A stretch of 64,000 bases of DNA from Christensenella sp964438705. GTDB lineage: Bacteria; Bacillota; Clostridia; Christensenellales; Christensenellaceae. The position numbers and the translations under genes are program-made. How positions within the stretch are numbered: the stretch's first letter is position 1; each line of letters starts with the position of its first letter. Location: NCBI GenBank assembly GCA_964438705.1, contig CAYTKQ010000013.1, positions 1 through 64,000 on the forward strand. The letters run 5' to 3'. Under the pieces are notes generated by a model. That model was not told the DNA's origin, searched no databases, and saw nothing but the letters and a program-made list of their open reading frames with translations. Shown piece after piece: positions 9,639 through 17,646 of the stretch.

Positions 9639-10259
9639 TTAAATTGCGTTTGCCATTCCCTCGATAAAGATCGCGAAGGTCGTCGCGCCCGCATCCTGAT
9701 GTCCCATCGACTTCTCGCCCAAAAAACGTGCCCTGCCCTTGCGGGCGATCATGTTTTTTGTCTCCTCCGCACCTTTTCGCGCGTTTTGCGCGCAGGCCTC
9801 AAGCATTTCCTCCACGCTTGCGCCGCCCTGCTCCGCCGCCTCCACGGCGGGCTCCAGCGAATCCACAAGCGTTCTGTCGCCCCGCTTTGCGCCGCCCACT
9901 TTCTTCACGTTTTCGCAGCCCGCACGCAGCACCTGCGCAAATTCCACGATGCTCAGCTCTTTTTTGTCTGTCGCCTCCTTGGCCGCACCCAAAAACACGC
10001 TGCCCATAATGGGGCCGATCGCGCCGCCCATCGATTCCGCGAGCGCCTTCCCTGTGTCGCCGAGCACCGCTTCCACCTGTTCATATTCCTGCCCTGCAAG
10101 TGCCTCGCACACCTTTGTAAAGCCTCGCGCGGCGGTCACACCGTGGTCTCCGTCTCCCACAAAGCTATCGAGCTCGCACAGGTACGCTTCGTTTTCCACC
10201 ACCCTTTGCGCGCCGTTCAAAATCATCTTTTTTACAGTTTCCGCGTTCAAATTTTCCAT
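9639..10259 (-). CDS. dhaL: Dihydroxyacetone kinase subunit DhaL-like protein
   Basis: 206 residues with the DhaL nucleotide-binding signature CELDSFVGDGDHGVTAARGF, whose aspartates chelate the Mg-ADP/ATP pair, and the downstream GDRTLVDSLEPAV. DhaL carries the nucleotide that phosphorylates the ketose held by DhaK. In PTS-type systems DhaM recharges it, while in ATP-dependent enzymes ATP exchanges. No dhaM is visible here, so an ATP-dependent two-subunit kinase is likely (inference). GGAGG lies before the ATG at 10259. Eleven bases separate it from the regulator upstream. Confidence 0.88.
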   Translation of the reverse strand: MENLNAETVKKMILNGAQRVVENEAYLCELDSFVGDGDHGVTAARGFTKVCEALAGQEYEQVEAVLGDTGKALAESMGGAIGPIMGSVFLGAAKEATDKKELSIVEFAQVLRAGCENVKKVGGAKRGDRTLVDSLEPAVEAAEQGGASVEEMLEACAQNARKGAEETKNMIARKGRARFLGEKSMGHQDAGATTFAIFIEGMANAI

Positions 10260-10270
10260 AGTTTCCTCCG

Positions 10271-12508
10271 TTATCGTTCCAGTGTTCTGTTCATTCTCCG
10301 CAGCGCCTCTTCGCTCGATATCTCTCCCCCGATCGCGTCGTAAATATGCTTCGCGAATTCCTGATCGAGCAGGTACGGGTCCACGATTTCGCGCTTGCGG
10401 TTGCGCGTGATGCCGCGCATATTGCTGTGGGAAAATCCCGCCAGCTCGTCGTGCGTCCACGGCCGCGTGAGGCGCTGCGGCGTATCCTCGAACACGCTGT
10501 GCATGGGCAGTATCCACCCGAGGCACGCGTTGTGGAGCTTATAGCGCGGCGCGATCGTCCATTTCAGATACTCGATTGCCGCGTCCGGCTGCTCGGTGTT
10601 GGCATTGATGCTGAGCATCCATCCGCCCAGCACCGGCTTTCCGCCCGGTATGCTGGAAAATCCAACCATGTTGTAGTACTCGCCGAGATTCTTTGCGACT
10701 GTGCTGATGGGCATCATGGACGAAAAGCTGTGCGCCATCGCGCATTTTCCATTGAGCAGCATTTCATTCGCGTCATCCCACCAGATACCGCGATGCTCCT
10801 CCGGCATGATCTGGTAGGTTTGCTTGAGGTTTTTTAACGCGCGGATGTTTTCCAGCGAATAGATGGACGCTTCCCCCATTTCGTCCGTAATATTCCCGCC
10901 GAACGCCCACATGCGCGGCAAAAGCTCGTCTACCAGACTGGTCGCGTTCGCGTCGCACACCACCGTCCCGCATTCCACGGGCGAGGCGTTGTTGAATGAC
11001 CGGTCAAAAAATTTTGCGACGATATTAAACTCCGTCCACGTGCGCGGCGGATGCAGCTCGAACCCGTTTTCCCGCTCAAAGCTCCGGCATATTTCCCCGC
11101 TCTCGAACAAATCCTTGCGGTAGAACAGCATTTGCACGGTCGCCATGATCGGAAAGCCGCAGACCTTTTGCGAGCTTCTGAAAAATGACCGCCGTATCTT
11201 CTCAAGGTAGTCGGTCATCAGATCCTGCTGAAACGGAGCGATCGCGTCCGTCAAATCCAGCATATAACCCTTTTCCCGGAAATATTCGATCCACGGAATA
11301 TCCACCATGAACAGGTCGTGCTCCACTTTTTTGTTGTCCATCTGCCTGCGGATGGTCTCGTATATCTCCCGGTATTTGAGCAGATCAAACTCTATTTTAT
11401 AGCCCGTATCCTTCATGAACCCGATGGAAATCTTTTCCAGCGCCTTTGCCGCCGGGCTGTCGAGCGCCAGCACGCGCAGCGTCTTTTTCCCCCTCGCAAG
11501 CGGCCGTTCCGGCTTTGGCTCGCTGTAGCGCGTTTCGATCACATTGGTCGTATTTTCAAAAATCACCACGTTTTTGATATATTCGAGCAGCAGCCTCGCG
11601 CTTTGCATGCCGAGGCGCATCGCGTCGCGCGGGATGCGCACCAGATTGTTCTGTGATATGCGCGTTTCCCGCCACTCGTTGGTGTCAAGCGTGTATACCA
11701 TAGAATCGCATTTGATGATATTGAGCACTTCCATCAGCGTATACGCCGTGCGCGAATCGGACAAAATGAAGCATTTCGGCACGCGCTTGAGCTTCGTCAG
11801 CTTATCAAACAGGGAATAAAACGCAATGCTCTGGAAATGTTCCCCGCTGATGACATGATTTTTGATCACGTCGAGCATATCCGTGTCCTCATATTCGTTC
11901 AAAAATGCGTTTACAAGGCCGTCCACGCAGTCCGCCTCATAGGTGTTGCCCACGTCTCCCACGATGAGCGAGACCTCATCCCGCCCGTACTGCCTGAGGC
12001 ACTGCCGTGCAACCTTCTCTGTCAGTTCCTTGTTGTCAAAAATCACGGAGCTGAACTGGAAGCCTTCGATCTTGCGTTCCATGAAGATCACGGGCACTTT
12101 GCTTTCGATGAGCTCGTTATAAAGCGCCTGATCCTGCGCCGCAGGCACGATCAAATGCCCGCTCACCCCCATTTCCGTCGTCTCCCGCAGGATTTGCTTT
12201 TCGAGCACCGCATTGTCTTCGGTGATTTTGGGAATGATCACATATCCCTCCTCGTCGAGCACGCTCTGTATACCCCGAAAGATGGTCGCATGCCGATTTT
12301 CAAACGACGGCATGATAACAGAAATAAATTTCGCGTCCTTTGTTTTCAGATTTTTGGCGATGATCGACGGGCGGTAGTTCATTTCCTTGACCACGCGCAT
12401 CACATGATCGTATTTTTCGTCGCTCACGCTTCCCTTGTTGTTGATCACGTTTGAGACCGTCGCGATCGATACGCCCGCCGCTTTTGCCACCTCTTTAATC
12501 GTTGCCAT
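10271..12508 (-). CDS. LacI-family regulator fused to a sugar solute-binding domain
   Basis: 745 residues in three parts. Residues 1-55 are a LacI helix-turn-helix (TIKEVAKAAGVSIATVSNVI). About 60-330 is the periplasmic-binding-protein-like LacI effector and dimerisation core. From about 345 to 745 a second binding protein follows, of the extracellular solute-binding family 1 (maltodextrin type; for example GFPIMATVQMLFYRKDLFE and LLNGKCAMAHSFSSM). There is no signal peptide or membrane segment, so the whole protein is cytoplasmic and the extra domain can only act as an internal ligand sensor. It overlaps the kinase gene upstream by 14 bases, implying coupled translation. It presumably controls this operon. 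Confidence 0.88.
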   Translation of the reverse strand: MATIKEVAKAAGVSIATVSNVINNKGSVSDEKYDHVMRVVKEMNYRPSIIAKNLKTKDAKFISVIMPSFENRHATIFRGIQSVLDEEGYVIIPKITEDNAVLEKQILRETTEMGVSGHLIVPAAQDQALYNELIESKVPVIFMERKIEGFQFSSVIFDNKELTEKVARQCLRQYGRDEVSLIVGDVGNTYEADCVDGLVNAFLNEYEDTDMLDVIKNHVISGEHFQSIAFYSLFDKLTKLKRVPKCFILSDSRTAYTLMEVLNIIKCDSMVYTLDTNEWRETRISQNNLVRIPRDAMRLGMQSARLLLEYIKNVVIFENTTNVIETRYSEPKPERPLARGKKTLRVLALDSPAAKALEKISIGFMKDTGYKIEFDLLKYREIYETIRRQMDNKKVEHDLFMVDIPWIEYFREKGYMLDLTDAIAPFQQDLMTDYLEKIRRSFFRSSQKVCGFPIMATVQMLFYRKDLFESGEICRSFERENGFELHPPRTWTEFNIVAKFFDRSFNNASPVECGTVVCDANATSLVDELLPRMWAFGGNITDEMGEASIYSLENIRALKNLKQTYQIMPEEHRGIWWDDANEMLLNGKCAMAHSFSSMMPISTVAKNLGEYYNMVGFSSIPGGKPVLGGWMLSINANTEQPDAAIEYLKWTIAPRYKLHNACLGWILPMHSVFEDTPQRLTRPWTHDELAGFSHSNMRGITRNRKREIVDPYLLDQEFAKHIYDAIGGEISSEEALRRMNRTLER

Positions 12509-13520
12509 GCATGATTCCCCTGTCCGCAAGCCGCTGTCTTACCTCTTGCGCGCTTCCCACGCCGTCCGACGCGCCCCAGCCATTCAGCGACATGCCCGCC
12601 ACGGTGTTTGCGAAGTGCAGCGCGTATGCATATTCCGCTTTATCCAGTATGCTCAGCAAGATGCCTGCGGCAAACGCGTCGCCCGCGCCCACCGTGCTTT
12701 TGATGTAGCCCGGTTCAAATCGTTCGGAAGGAGCGTTTGCCTCGTTGTCGTTTTCGTCCATGCCGAAGGCGCCCTCCGGGCAGTGGATGGTGATCCATTT
12801 TTTCACGCCCGCTTTGCGCAGCGCACGCAGCGCATCGCCCATATGTTCCTCGATCAGCGTGCCGTCCTTGTCGCGCAGTGTAACGTCCGTCGTGCGTTCC
12901 GCCTCGAATTCGTTGAGCGTGCAGTAGTCTGTATAACGCAATGCGGGAAGCACCTTCTCTTTGAACCGTTCCCCGTCCTCGCTCACCACATCCACCGAGG
13001 TCAAAAGCCCCGCGCGCTTTGCTTCGCACAACACCCGCGCCATCTGCGTGCCATGCTCCGCATCCGGCTCGTCCATGCCGGGCAGCAGCAGGATATAGCC
13101 GATGTGCAGCAGGCCCTTCATCCGGCTGAAATCAAAATCCGCCGCCGACAGAAGCCCGTCCGCACCGTTGTAGGTGAAAAACGTCCGTTCCCCTGTTTTG
13201 CTGACTGTCATCACGTCTGTGAAAGAGGTCTTCCCCTGCGTTTTGACCATCGACATATCGATATTTGGATATTTTTTCATTTTATCGAGCGCAAATCGCC
13301 CGTCCGCGTCGTCGCCCACATAACCCATCGCGCGCACCGTGAGCGAAGAGTCCAGCTTCGCCAGATCGATCCCCACGTTTGGCACCAGCCCGCCGAGGGA
13401 CGCCTTGATCTCCCGGATGGGCGCAAGCGAAAGTTTTCCCGGATAGCTGTCGATCATTTTTACGTAGTCCACAATGATATTTCCCGCAAGTGTGATTCCG
13501 CGTTTATTTTCCTGCTCCAT
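12495..13520 (-). CDS. PfkB-family carbohydrate kinase
   Basis: 341 residues of the ribokinase/PfkB family. The C-terminal signature STVGAGDAFAAGILLSIL carries the catalytic Asp and anion hole, and a glycine-rich SLGGLVPNVGIDLAKL near the N-terminus forms the sugar pocket. It phosphorylates a sugar or sugar derivative with ATP. As first gene of the operon, directly behind the promoter at 13667-13695, it is made together with the regulator-sensor fusion. Start ATG at 13520, preceded by GGAAGGA; a longer frame upstream lacks support. The substrate is unknown, and whether it acts on the same compound as DhaKL is open. Confidence 0.9.
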   Translation of the reverse strand: MEQENKRGITLAGNIIVDYVKMIDSYPGKLSLAPIREIKASLGGLVPNVGIDLAKLDSSLTVRAMGYVGDDADGRFALDKMKKYPNIDMSMVKTQGKTSFTDVMTVSKTGERTFFTYNGADGLLSAADFDFSRMKGLLHIGYILLLPGMDEPDAEHGTQMARVLCEAKRAGLLTSVDVVSEDGERFKEKVLPALRYTDYCTLNEFEAERTTDVTLRDKDGTLIEEHMGDALRALRKAGVKKWITIHCPEGAFGMDENDNEANAPSERFEPGYIKSTVGAGDAFAAGILLSILDKAEYAYALHFANTVAGMSLNGWGASDGVGSAQEVRQRLADRGIMHGND

Positions 13521-13666
13521 GTTCTTTTTCCTTCCAGCCCGTATTTTTAGCAACAGAAAGACACAACCCGTCATACGGGCCTTCTTATTTTATTTTTATT
13601 TGTAGTTTTGAATGATTCCGCTTATACTTTTTGATGATCGCAGATATTTGCTGTTATTCTGCGTTC

Positions 13667-13695
13667 ATCTTAACACCAGAAAATTTTAGCGTCAA
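13667..13695 (-). promoter_or_regulatory. Promoter of the nine-gene polyol/ketose operon
   Basis: On the minus strand TTGACG and TAAGAT are separated by 17 bases, about 150 bases before the kinase start. The interval 13521-13777 holds this promoter and an AT-rich leader. I looked for a clean LacI-type palindrome and did not find one, although TTAA-CG-TTA-like half sites recur at 13700-13745. Confidence 0.65.
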
Positions 13696-13777
13696 CGATT
13701 TAACCTGAATTTTATCGAGTATTTCATAAACCGATTAACTAAACCGTTTTACTTCTTTTTTGGGTTTTTGGGCATAC

Positions 13778-13803
13778 AAAAAAACAGGCGTTTGCCTGTT
13801 TTC
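13778..13803 (-). terminator. Terminator after the HAD phosphatase gene
   Basis: On the minus strand AACAGGC pairs with GCCTGTT across AAAC and a T-run follows. It lies ten bases after the stop codon of the HAD gene. Confidence 0.9.
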
Positions 13804-13812
13804 GCAAATGAT

Positions 13813-14478
13813 TCAGTTTTCCTCCAGCACAGCCGCAAGCTCGGCGAGGCTCGAGAGAACATAGGTAGGCCGCTGCTCGCGGACCAGCCGCTGCGGATCT
13901 TTTTCCCAGCCGATGGGCGCGTCCACAAAGCAGGAGGCACAGCCAAGGTCGTTGGCGATCTCGATGTCGCGCGACGCATCCCCCACATAAAGCGCGCGTT
14001 CGGGCGGTATGCCGTGCCGTTTCAGAATATCCGCACAGCGTTCCTCCTTGCCAAGAGAATCGCTCGACGCACCCGCCACCCCGATAAAGCAGTGGGTCAG
14101 GCCGTGCAGATGCAGGATGCGTTCTGTAAGCTCCTGATAGGAATTGGTTACCACGCTCATGCCGTAGCCGCGCGCACACAGCGTATGGAACAGCTCCTTT
14201 GCGCCGGGCGCAAACGGGAGATCGACGATCAGATCGTCCGCACCTCTTTTGTAAAACGCGCCCAATCCGGCGAGCGCGTGCTCCACTTCCTCTTTCGACG
14301 TGATGCCCACGCGGCGGAAGATATCCGTCACGGTGACGGCCAGACCATCCTTGACTTCCTCAGCGGAAACATCCCTGCCCAGCCTTTTGAGATACCGCGC
14401 AAAAGACAACCCGTGAAAATCCCTTGAGTCCGCAAATGTGCCGTCCATATCAAACATGATGTGATCGTATTTTCGCAT
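13813..14478 (-). CDS. HAD-superfamily phosphatase (phosphoglycolate phosphatase-like)
   Basis: 221 residues with all four HAD motifs: FDMDGTFADS (nucleophile Asp and acid/base Asp, about residues 9-18), SVVTNSYQEL (motif II), the Lys of LGKEERCADIL (motif III) and YVGDASRDIEIANDLG (motif IV). The helical cap between motifs I and II is type C1, as in Gph/PGP enzymes that hydrolyse phosphoglycolate and other small phosphates. The start at 14478 has GGAGG just upstream and sits next to the first motif. It is a single-gene unit with its own terminator; its substrate cannot be deduced. Confidence 0.85.
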   Translation of the reverse strand: MRKYDHIMFDMDGTFADSRDFHGLSFARYLKRLGRDVSAEEVKDGLAVTVTDIFRRVGITSKEEVEHALAGLGAFYKRGADDLIVDLPFAPGAKELFHTLCARGYGMSVVTNSYQELTERILHLHGLTHCFIGVAGASSDSLGKEERCADILKRHGIPPERALYVGDASRDIEIANDLGCASCFVDAPIGWEKDPQRLVREQRPTYVLSSLAELAAVLEEN

Positions 14479-14531
14479 AGGTTCCTCCAATGTCCGAATG
14501 TCCTTATTATACCCCTTTGGATTGGAAAAAG

Positions 14532-14563
14532 CAAAAAGGCCCGGGATAAAATCCCCGGACCTT
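14532..14563 (-). terminator. Terminator after the flavin oxidoreductase gene
   Basis: A long GC-rich stem (minus strand AAGGTCCGGGGA with TCCCGGGCCTT) is followed by a T-run. It starts 15 bases after the stop at 14579. Confidence 0.85.
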
Positions 14564-14578
14564 ATGCACATATCTGGC

Positions 14579-15829
14579 TTATGTATGCTTTTCTTTGAGC
14601 AAGCCTTTTTCCGCGCGAATCTCCTTCATTCGCTGCGTATATGGCGGATTAAAAGTCGCGCACCCAACATTTTCCTGACGAATGAGAAATTCGATGCAGT
14701 TATCGCACGACGTGCACCATTTGATCTCATCCTCGCGCCCTTCTAGCATCTTCTTCGCCACATACGGATCGGCAAACGACTGCCGACCAAGGCAAACCAT
14801 ATCTACTATGCCCTCCCCGATGTTCTTGTTTCCCCAGAACCTCACGCTGTTTTTTTCGGGCGCGACCGCCTGAAAATGCGTGCCCTTCCCATTGCGGAAG
14901 ATGCTGTAGGCCGAACCAATCACAACCGTTTCTTTTTTCAGGTTGTCACGGCACACCTTTTGAAAATAGTGATGCAGATATCCGTAATCGGGAATTTTCT
15001 GATCCGGCTGGGAAAGCGCAAGCGTGTGCGACGGCGATCCCGCCGACTGGAGGATATAGCTTGCGCCGCGCTCCTCTAAGCCCTTGATCAAATCAATGGA
15101 TTCCGCAAGATCCATGACCGCCGTATCCGGGCCTGCGGTACCCTGTCCTCCCGGAAAGCCTTCATAAATCGAAACCTTAGAGCCGACAATGAAGTTGGGG
15201 TCGTTGATCTCACGTACCACGCGTTCTGTCAAGTCAAACGCGTACTGACGACGTTTTTCCCATGAACCGCCATATTTCCATTTATGCTTGTTGAACGGGC
15301 GCAAAATCTGCGAACCGAGATACCCGTGACAAAACTTGAGGTCTACCCCGTCCGCGCCCGCGTCATGCGCGATTTTAGCCGCCAGCACAAGCTCATCCAT
15401 GATTTTTTGTACTTCATCCTCGCCGATGAGCCGCGCATCCTCATACCCGTAAAGAGGCTCCTGCGTTACACGGATCCGCTTGGATAGCGTGGGATGGCTG
15501 ATTTCGCCCGAATGTGTCAGTTGGAACACAAAAACGATATTATTGTCGATTTCTCTCATCCGTTTCACGAAATCCGCAAGCGGCTTTTGATTGTGCGGCA
15601 GGATGCTCAATTGGTTTTTTCTTGAAATGTTGTCATACTGTGCCGTAATCGCTTCGAGGTCGATGAAACCCGAGCCGCCCTCGAACAATTTTTCATAGCG
15701 TTCGTAGGTTTTTGGGGACGGATTTCCTTTTTCGTCCGCGTCGCAGCATTCCATTGCGTTGATCGCAATGCGGTTGGGAGCAACCTTGTTGCCGATTTTA
15801 ATGGGTGTCAATAACAATTCATTAGACAT
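14579..15829 (-). CDS. Old-yellow-enzyme-family NADH:flavin oxidoreductase, short form
   Basis: 416 residues. The FMN-binding TIM barrel is seen in LLTPIKIGNKVAPNRIAINA, HDAGADGVDLKFCHGYLGSQ (substrate His region) and VCLGRQSFADPYVAKKM (phosphate-binding end). It is followed by a cysteine cluster, CTSCDNC plus C at GCATFN, that matches the [4Fe-4S] site of 2,4-dienoyl-CoA reductase and bile-acid BaiCD/BaiH enzymes. The C-terminal FAD/NAD(P) domain of those enzymes is absent, so electrons must come from a separate donor or directly to FMN. Likely it reduces an activated C=C bond. It is divergent from the PAS-LuxR gene. Confidence 0.85.
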   Translation of the reverse strand: MSNELLLTPIKIGNKVAPNRIAINAMECCDADEKGNPSPKTYERYEKLFEGGSGFIDLEAITAQYDNISRKNQLSILPHNQKPLADFVKRMREIDNNIVFVFQLTHSGEISHPTLSKRIRVTQEPLYGYEDARLIGEDEVQKIMDELVLAAKIAHDAGADGVDLKFCHGYLGSQILRPFNKHKWKYGGSWEKRRQYAFDLTERVVREINDPNFIVGSKVSIYEGFPGGQGTAGPDTAVMDLAESIDLIKGLEERGASYILQSAGSPSHTLALSQPDQKIPDYGYLHHYFQKVCRDNLKKETVVIGSAYSIFRNGKGTHFQAVAPEKNSVRFWGNKNIGEGIVDMVCLGRQSFADPYVAKKMLEGREDEIKWCTSCDNCIEFLIRQENVGCATFNPPYTQRMKEIRAEKGLLKEKHT

Positions 15830-15861
15830 GTGGGTGGTCTCCTTTGTTTTTTCTTATTATC

Positions 15862-15890
15862 AATATAATACGGCCGCAGCAGGTGCGCAA
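15862..15890 (-). promoter_or_regulatory. Promoter of the flavin oxidoreductase gene
   Basis: Minus-strand TTGCGC and TATATT with a 17-base spacer, about 30 bases before the start codon. The -35 is weak, which suits activation by a regulator bound upstream, for example at the palindrome 15914-15930. Confidence 0.55.
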
Positions 15891-15913
15891 CGCCATGGAA
15901 ACCCATGCATTTT

Positions 15914-15930
15914 ACTAGCATAAAACTAGT
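15914..15930. promoter_or_regulatory. Palindrome ACTAG-N7-CTAGT upstream of the oxidoreductase promoter
   Basis: A 17-bp inverted repeat, centred about 34 bases upstream of the -35 element. Its position fits an activator site for the divergent LuxR-type regulator (inference). Confidence 0.45.
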
Positions 15931-15978
15931 ATTATCGACATGACATCATCCTTTTATTGAGCCATTCTATTTCTATCA

Positions 15979-16007
15979 TTGACTTTTTCACTGGTATGCA
16001 ATACCAT
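15979..16007 (+). promoter_or_regulatory. Possible promoter of the PAS-LuxR gene with an overlapping palindrome
   Basis: TTGACT (15979-15984) and a weak TACCAT (16002-16007) are 17 bases apart. A perfect inverted repeat TGGTAT-GCA-ATACCA (15992-16006) covers the spacer and -10. It may serve autoregulation. Confidence 0.4.
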
Positions 16008-16039
16008 AATACCAGCATGCAATAGGAGGTGGCTGCAAA

Positions 16040-16927
16040 ATGTCTTTCCCTTCTGGATATGTCCCCGGATGGCAATTCACGCCGGATTTTGGCAAAGAAT
16101 TGTCCATCGAAGACGAGCAACATTTTTTTGAAAGCGCCGACGTTTTCAAGGCGATCCTTGAGATCATTCAAGATGGCGTCAGTGTTCTTGGCAAGGATCT
16201 GACGATCCGCTACATGAACGCGAGCCTGCGCCATATTTATGCGAACGAACGCGGCGCCGGCAAGAAATGCTACGAGACTTATCATTCCCGCAGCACGCCG
16301 TGCGAAGATTGTCCGTCGCTCAAATCCCTTGAGAGCAAATCGCCTGAAACGGGTGTGGTACGCTATGAACACGAAAATAACGAATGCAGTCTCCACCAGG
16401 TTTTCTCCATTCCTGTTCTTAACACGCGCAACGATGTGATTCTTATCATCGAATATGTTCGCGATATCACCTTTCAGAACAGTATGATACAAAACCTCTA
16501 CGAGCTTGCCCAGCGTTTTGAGGCCGTAGAAAATCAAAACGAAATCCTCGCGGATATCCTCAGGCAACGCGAACGGAACCGCGACGCGCTCGAGCAGACC
16601 ATTTCCACAAACGTCGAACGCTTTGTCCGCCCGTCGCTGGAATATCTGAAGAAAACAGTACGCGAGGAGGATGTGGATTTTGTGGACGGCTTGATTTCTG
16701 AGATCGTCTATCCCATCACAAAAAAGAGAGAAAGTGCGATGTCCGCCCTTACCCCGCGCGAGTTGCAGGTCGCGGCGCTTGTGAAACGGGGCGATACATC
16801 CAAGGAGATTGCCGCAAAGCTTTGCGTAACGCAAAAGGCAGTCGATTATCATCGTCTGAACATCCGAAAAAAGCTGAAACTTTCGCGGGAAACGAGTTTG
16901 CTTACCTATTTAGAAACCCATTTATAG
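16040..16927 (+). CDS. PAS-domain LuxR-type transcriptional regulator
   Basis: 295 residues. A PAS domain (about 35-150) contains a cysteine motif, CYETYHSRSTPCEDCP, placed as in PAS sensors suspected of redox or metal sensing. A coiled-coil-like helix (about 155-220) leads to a C-terminal LuxR/GerE helix-turn-helix, LTPRELQVAALVKRGDTSKE followed by VDYHRLNIRKKLKL. There is no receiver domain, so the PAS domain is the probable input. AGGAGGT lies 9 bases before the ATG. Divergent transcription from the flavin oxidoreductase suggests it activates that gene in response to an electrophile or a redox cue (inference). Confidence 0.85.
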   Translation: MSFPSGYVPGWQFTPDFGKELSIEDEQHFFESADVFKAILEIIQDGVSVLGKDLTIRYMNASLRHIYANERGAGKKCYETYHSRSTPCEDCPSLKSLESKSPETGVVRYEHENNECSLHQVFSIPVLNTRNDVILIIEYVRDITFQNSMIQNLYELAQRFEAVENQNEILADILRQRERNRDALEQTISTNVERFVRPSLEYLKKTVREEDVDFVDGLISEIVYPITKKRESAMSALTPRELQVAALVKRGDTSKEIAAKLCVTQKAVDYHRLNIRKKLKLSRETSLLTYLETHL

Positions 16928-16934
16928 AAAAAGC

Positions 16935-16978
16935 AAAGAGGCCTCGCGGAGTGTGTATTCTCGCGAAGCCTCTTTTTG
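16935..16978. terminator. Bidirectional terminator between the PAS-LuxR gene and nrdG
   Basis: AAGAGGC-TCGCG pairs with CGCGA-GCCTCTT, with T-rich ends on both strands. It serves the converging luxR-type and nrdDG units. Confidence 0.9.
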
Positions 16979-16986
16979 TATACTTC

Positions 16987-17646
16987 CTAACAGCGCGCGA
17001 CTGCGTTGGGTTGTATTTCCCTTACGCGCTCCGCAATGCGCTTTACATCCTGCGGCGTATGGATGCGGTGCTTTTCCACGCCCACAGGGCGATAAAGCTG
17101 CAACGCGTACAAGGGCAAGAGCGGCACAGCCGCCGCCATTTCTTCCAATGCTTCCGGCGATAGCTGCGGGATCACTGTGGTGCGCAGTTCCCATTCGATG
17201 CGCGATTCCACAAGCAGCGCAAGCGTTTCACGCACGCCCTCCGCATCCATCCCGCAAACCTCGCGGTAACGCGCGAAGGGTGCTTTATAGTCCATTGCCA
17301 CATAATCCACCAAATCATGCGCAAGCAATTCACGTACCACGGCAGGGCTGCTGCCGTTGGTATCCAGCTTCACATCGTAGCCGAGCGCCTTTAAACGTGC
17401 CGCAAATTCCACAATATCTTCCTGCAGGGTGGGTTCTCCGCCCGAGATCACGATGCCGTCCAAAAGACCCGCACGCTTCTCTAAAAAGCGTTCTACTTCG
17501 GCATTGTCCATCAACTCCGGTTCATGCAGCAGGTGACGGTTGTGGCAAAAGCCGCAATCATAGTTGCAGCCCGCTGTGAACACCACAGCCGCCAGACGGT
17601 GCGGAAAATCGATGGTCGCGGTTTTCAAAAGCCCCGCGATTTTCAC
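16987..17646 (-). CDS. nrdG: Anaerobic ribonucleotide reductase activating protein (radical SAM)
   Basis: 219 residues. CNYDCGFC (CxxxCxxC, about residues 26-33) binds the [4Fe-4S] cluster and ISGGEPTLQ contacts SAM. The enzyme makes the 5'-deoxyadenosyl radical that installs the glycyl radical on NrdD. The N-terminal KIAGLLKTATIDFPHRLAAV is typical of the NrdG/PflA-like activases of Clostridia. Start: a GTG at 17646 overlaps the nrdD stop (GTGA), with AAGGAG 8 bases upstream. The longer upstream frame is antisense to nothing useful and lies inside nrdD. Confidence 0.88.
   Translation of the reverse strand: MKIAGLLKTATIDFPHRLAAVVFTAGCNYDCGFCHNRHLLHEPELMDNAEVERFLEKRAGLLDGIVISGGEPTLQEDIVEFAARLKALGYDVKLDTNGSSPAVVRELLAHDLVDYVAMDYKAPFARYREVCGMDAEGVRETLALLVESRIEWELRTTVIPQLSPEALEEMAAAVPLLPLYALQLYRPVGVEKHRIHTPQDVKRIAERVREIQPNAVARC

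Noticed and set aside
13696..13750. LacI operator upstream of the polyol operon
   Set aside because: TTAA and CG-centred half-sites recur but no clean palindrome could be defined, so no site is annotated.
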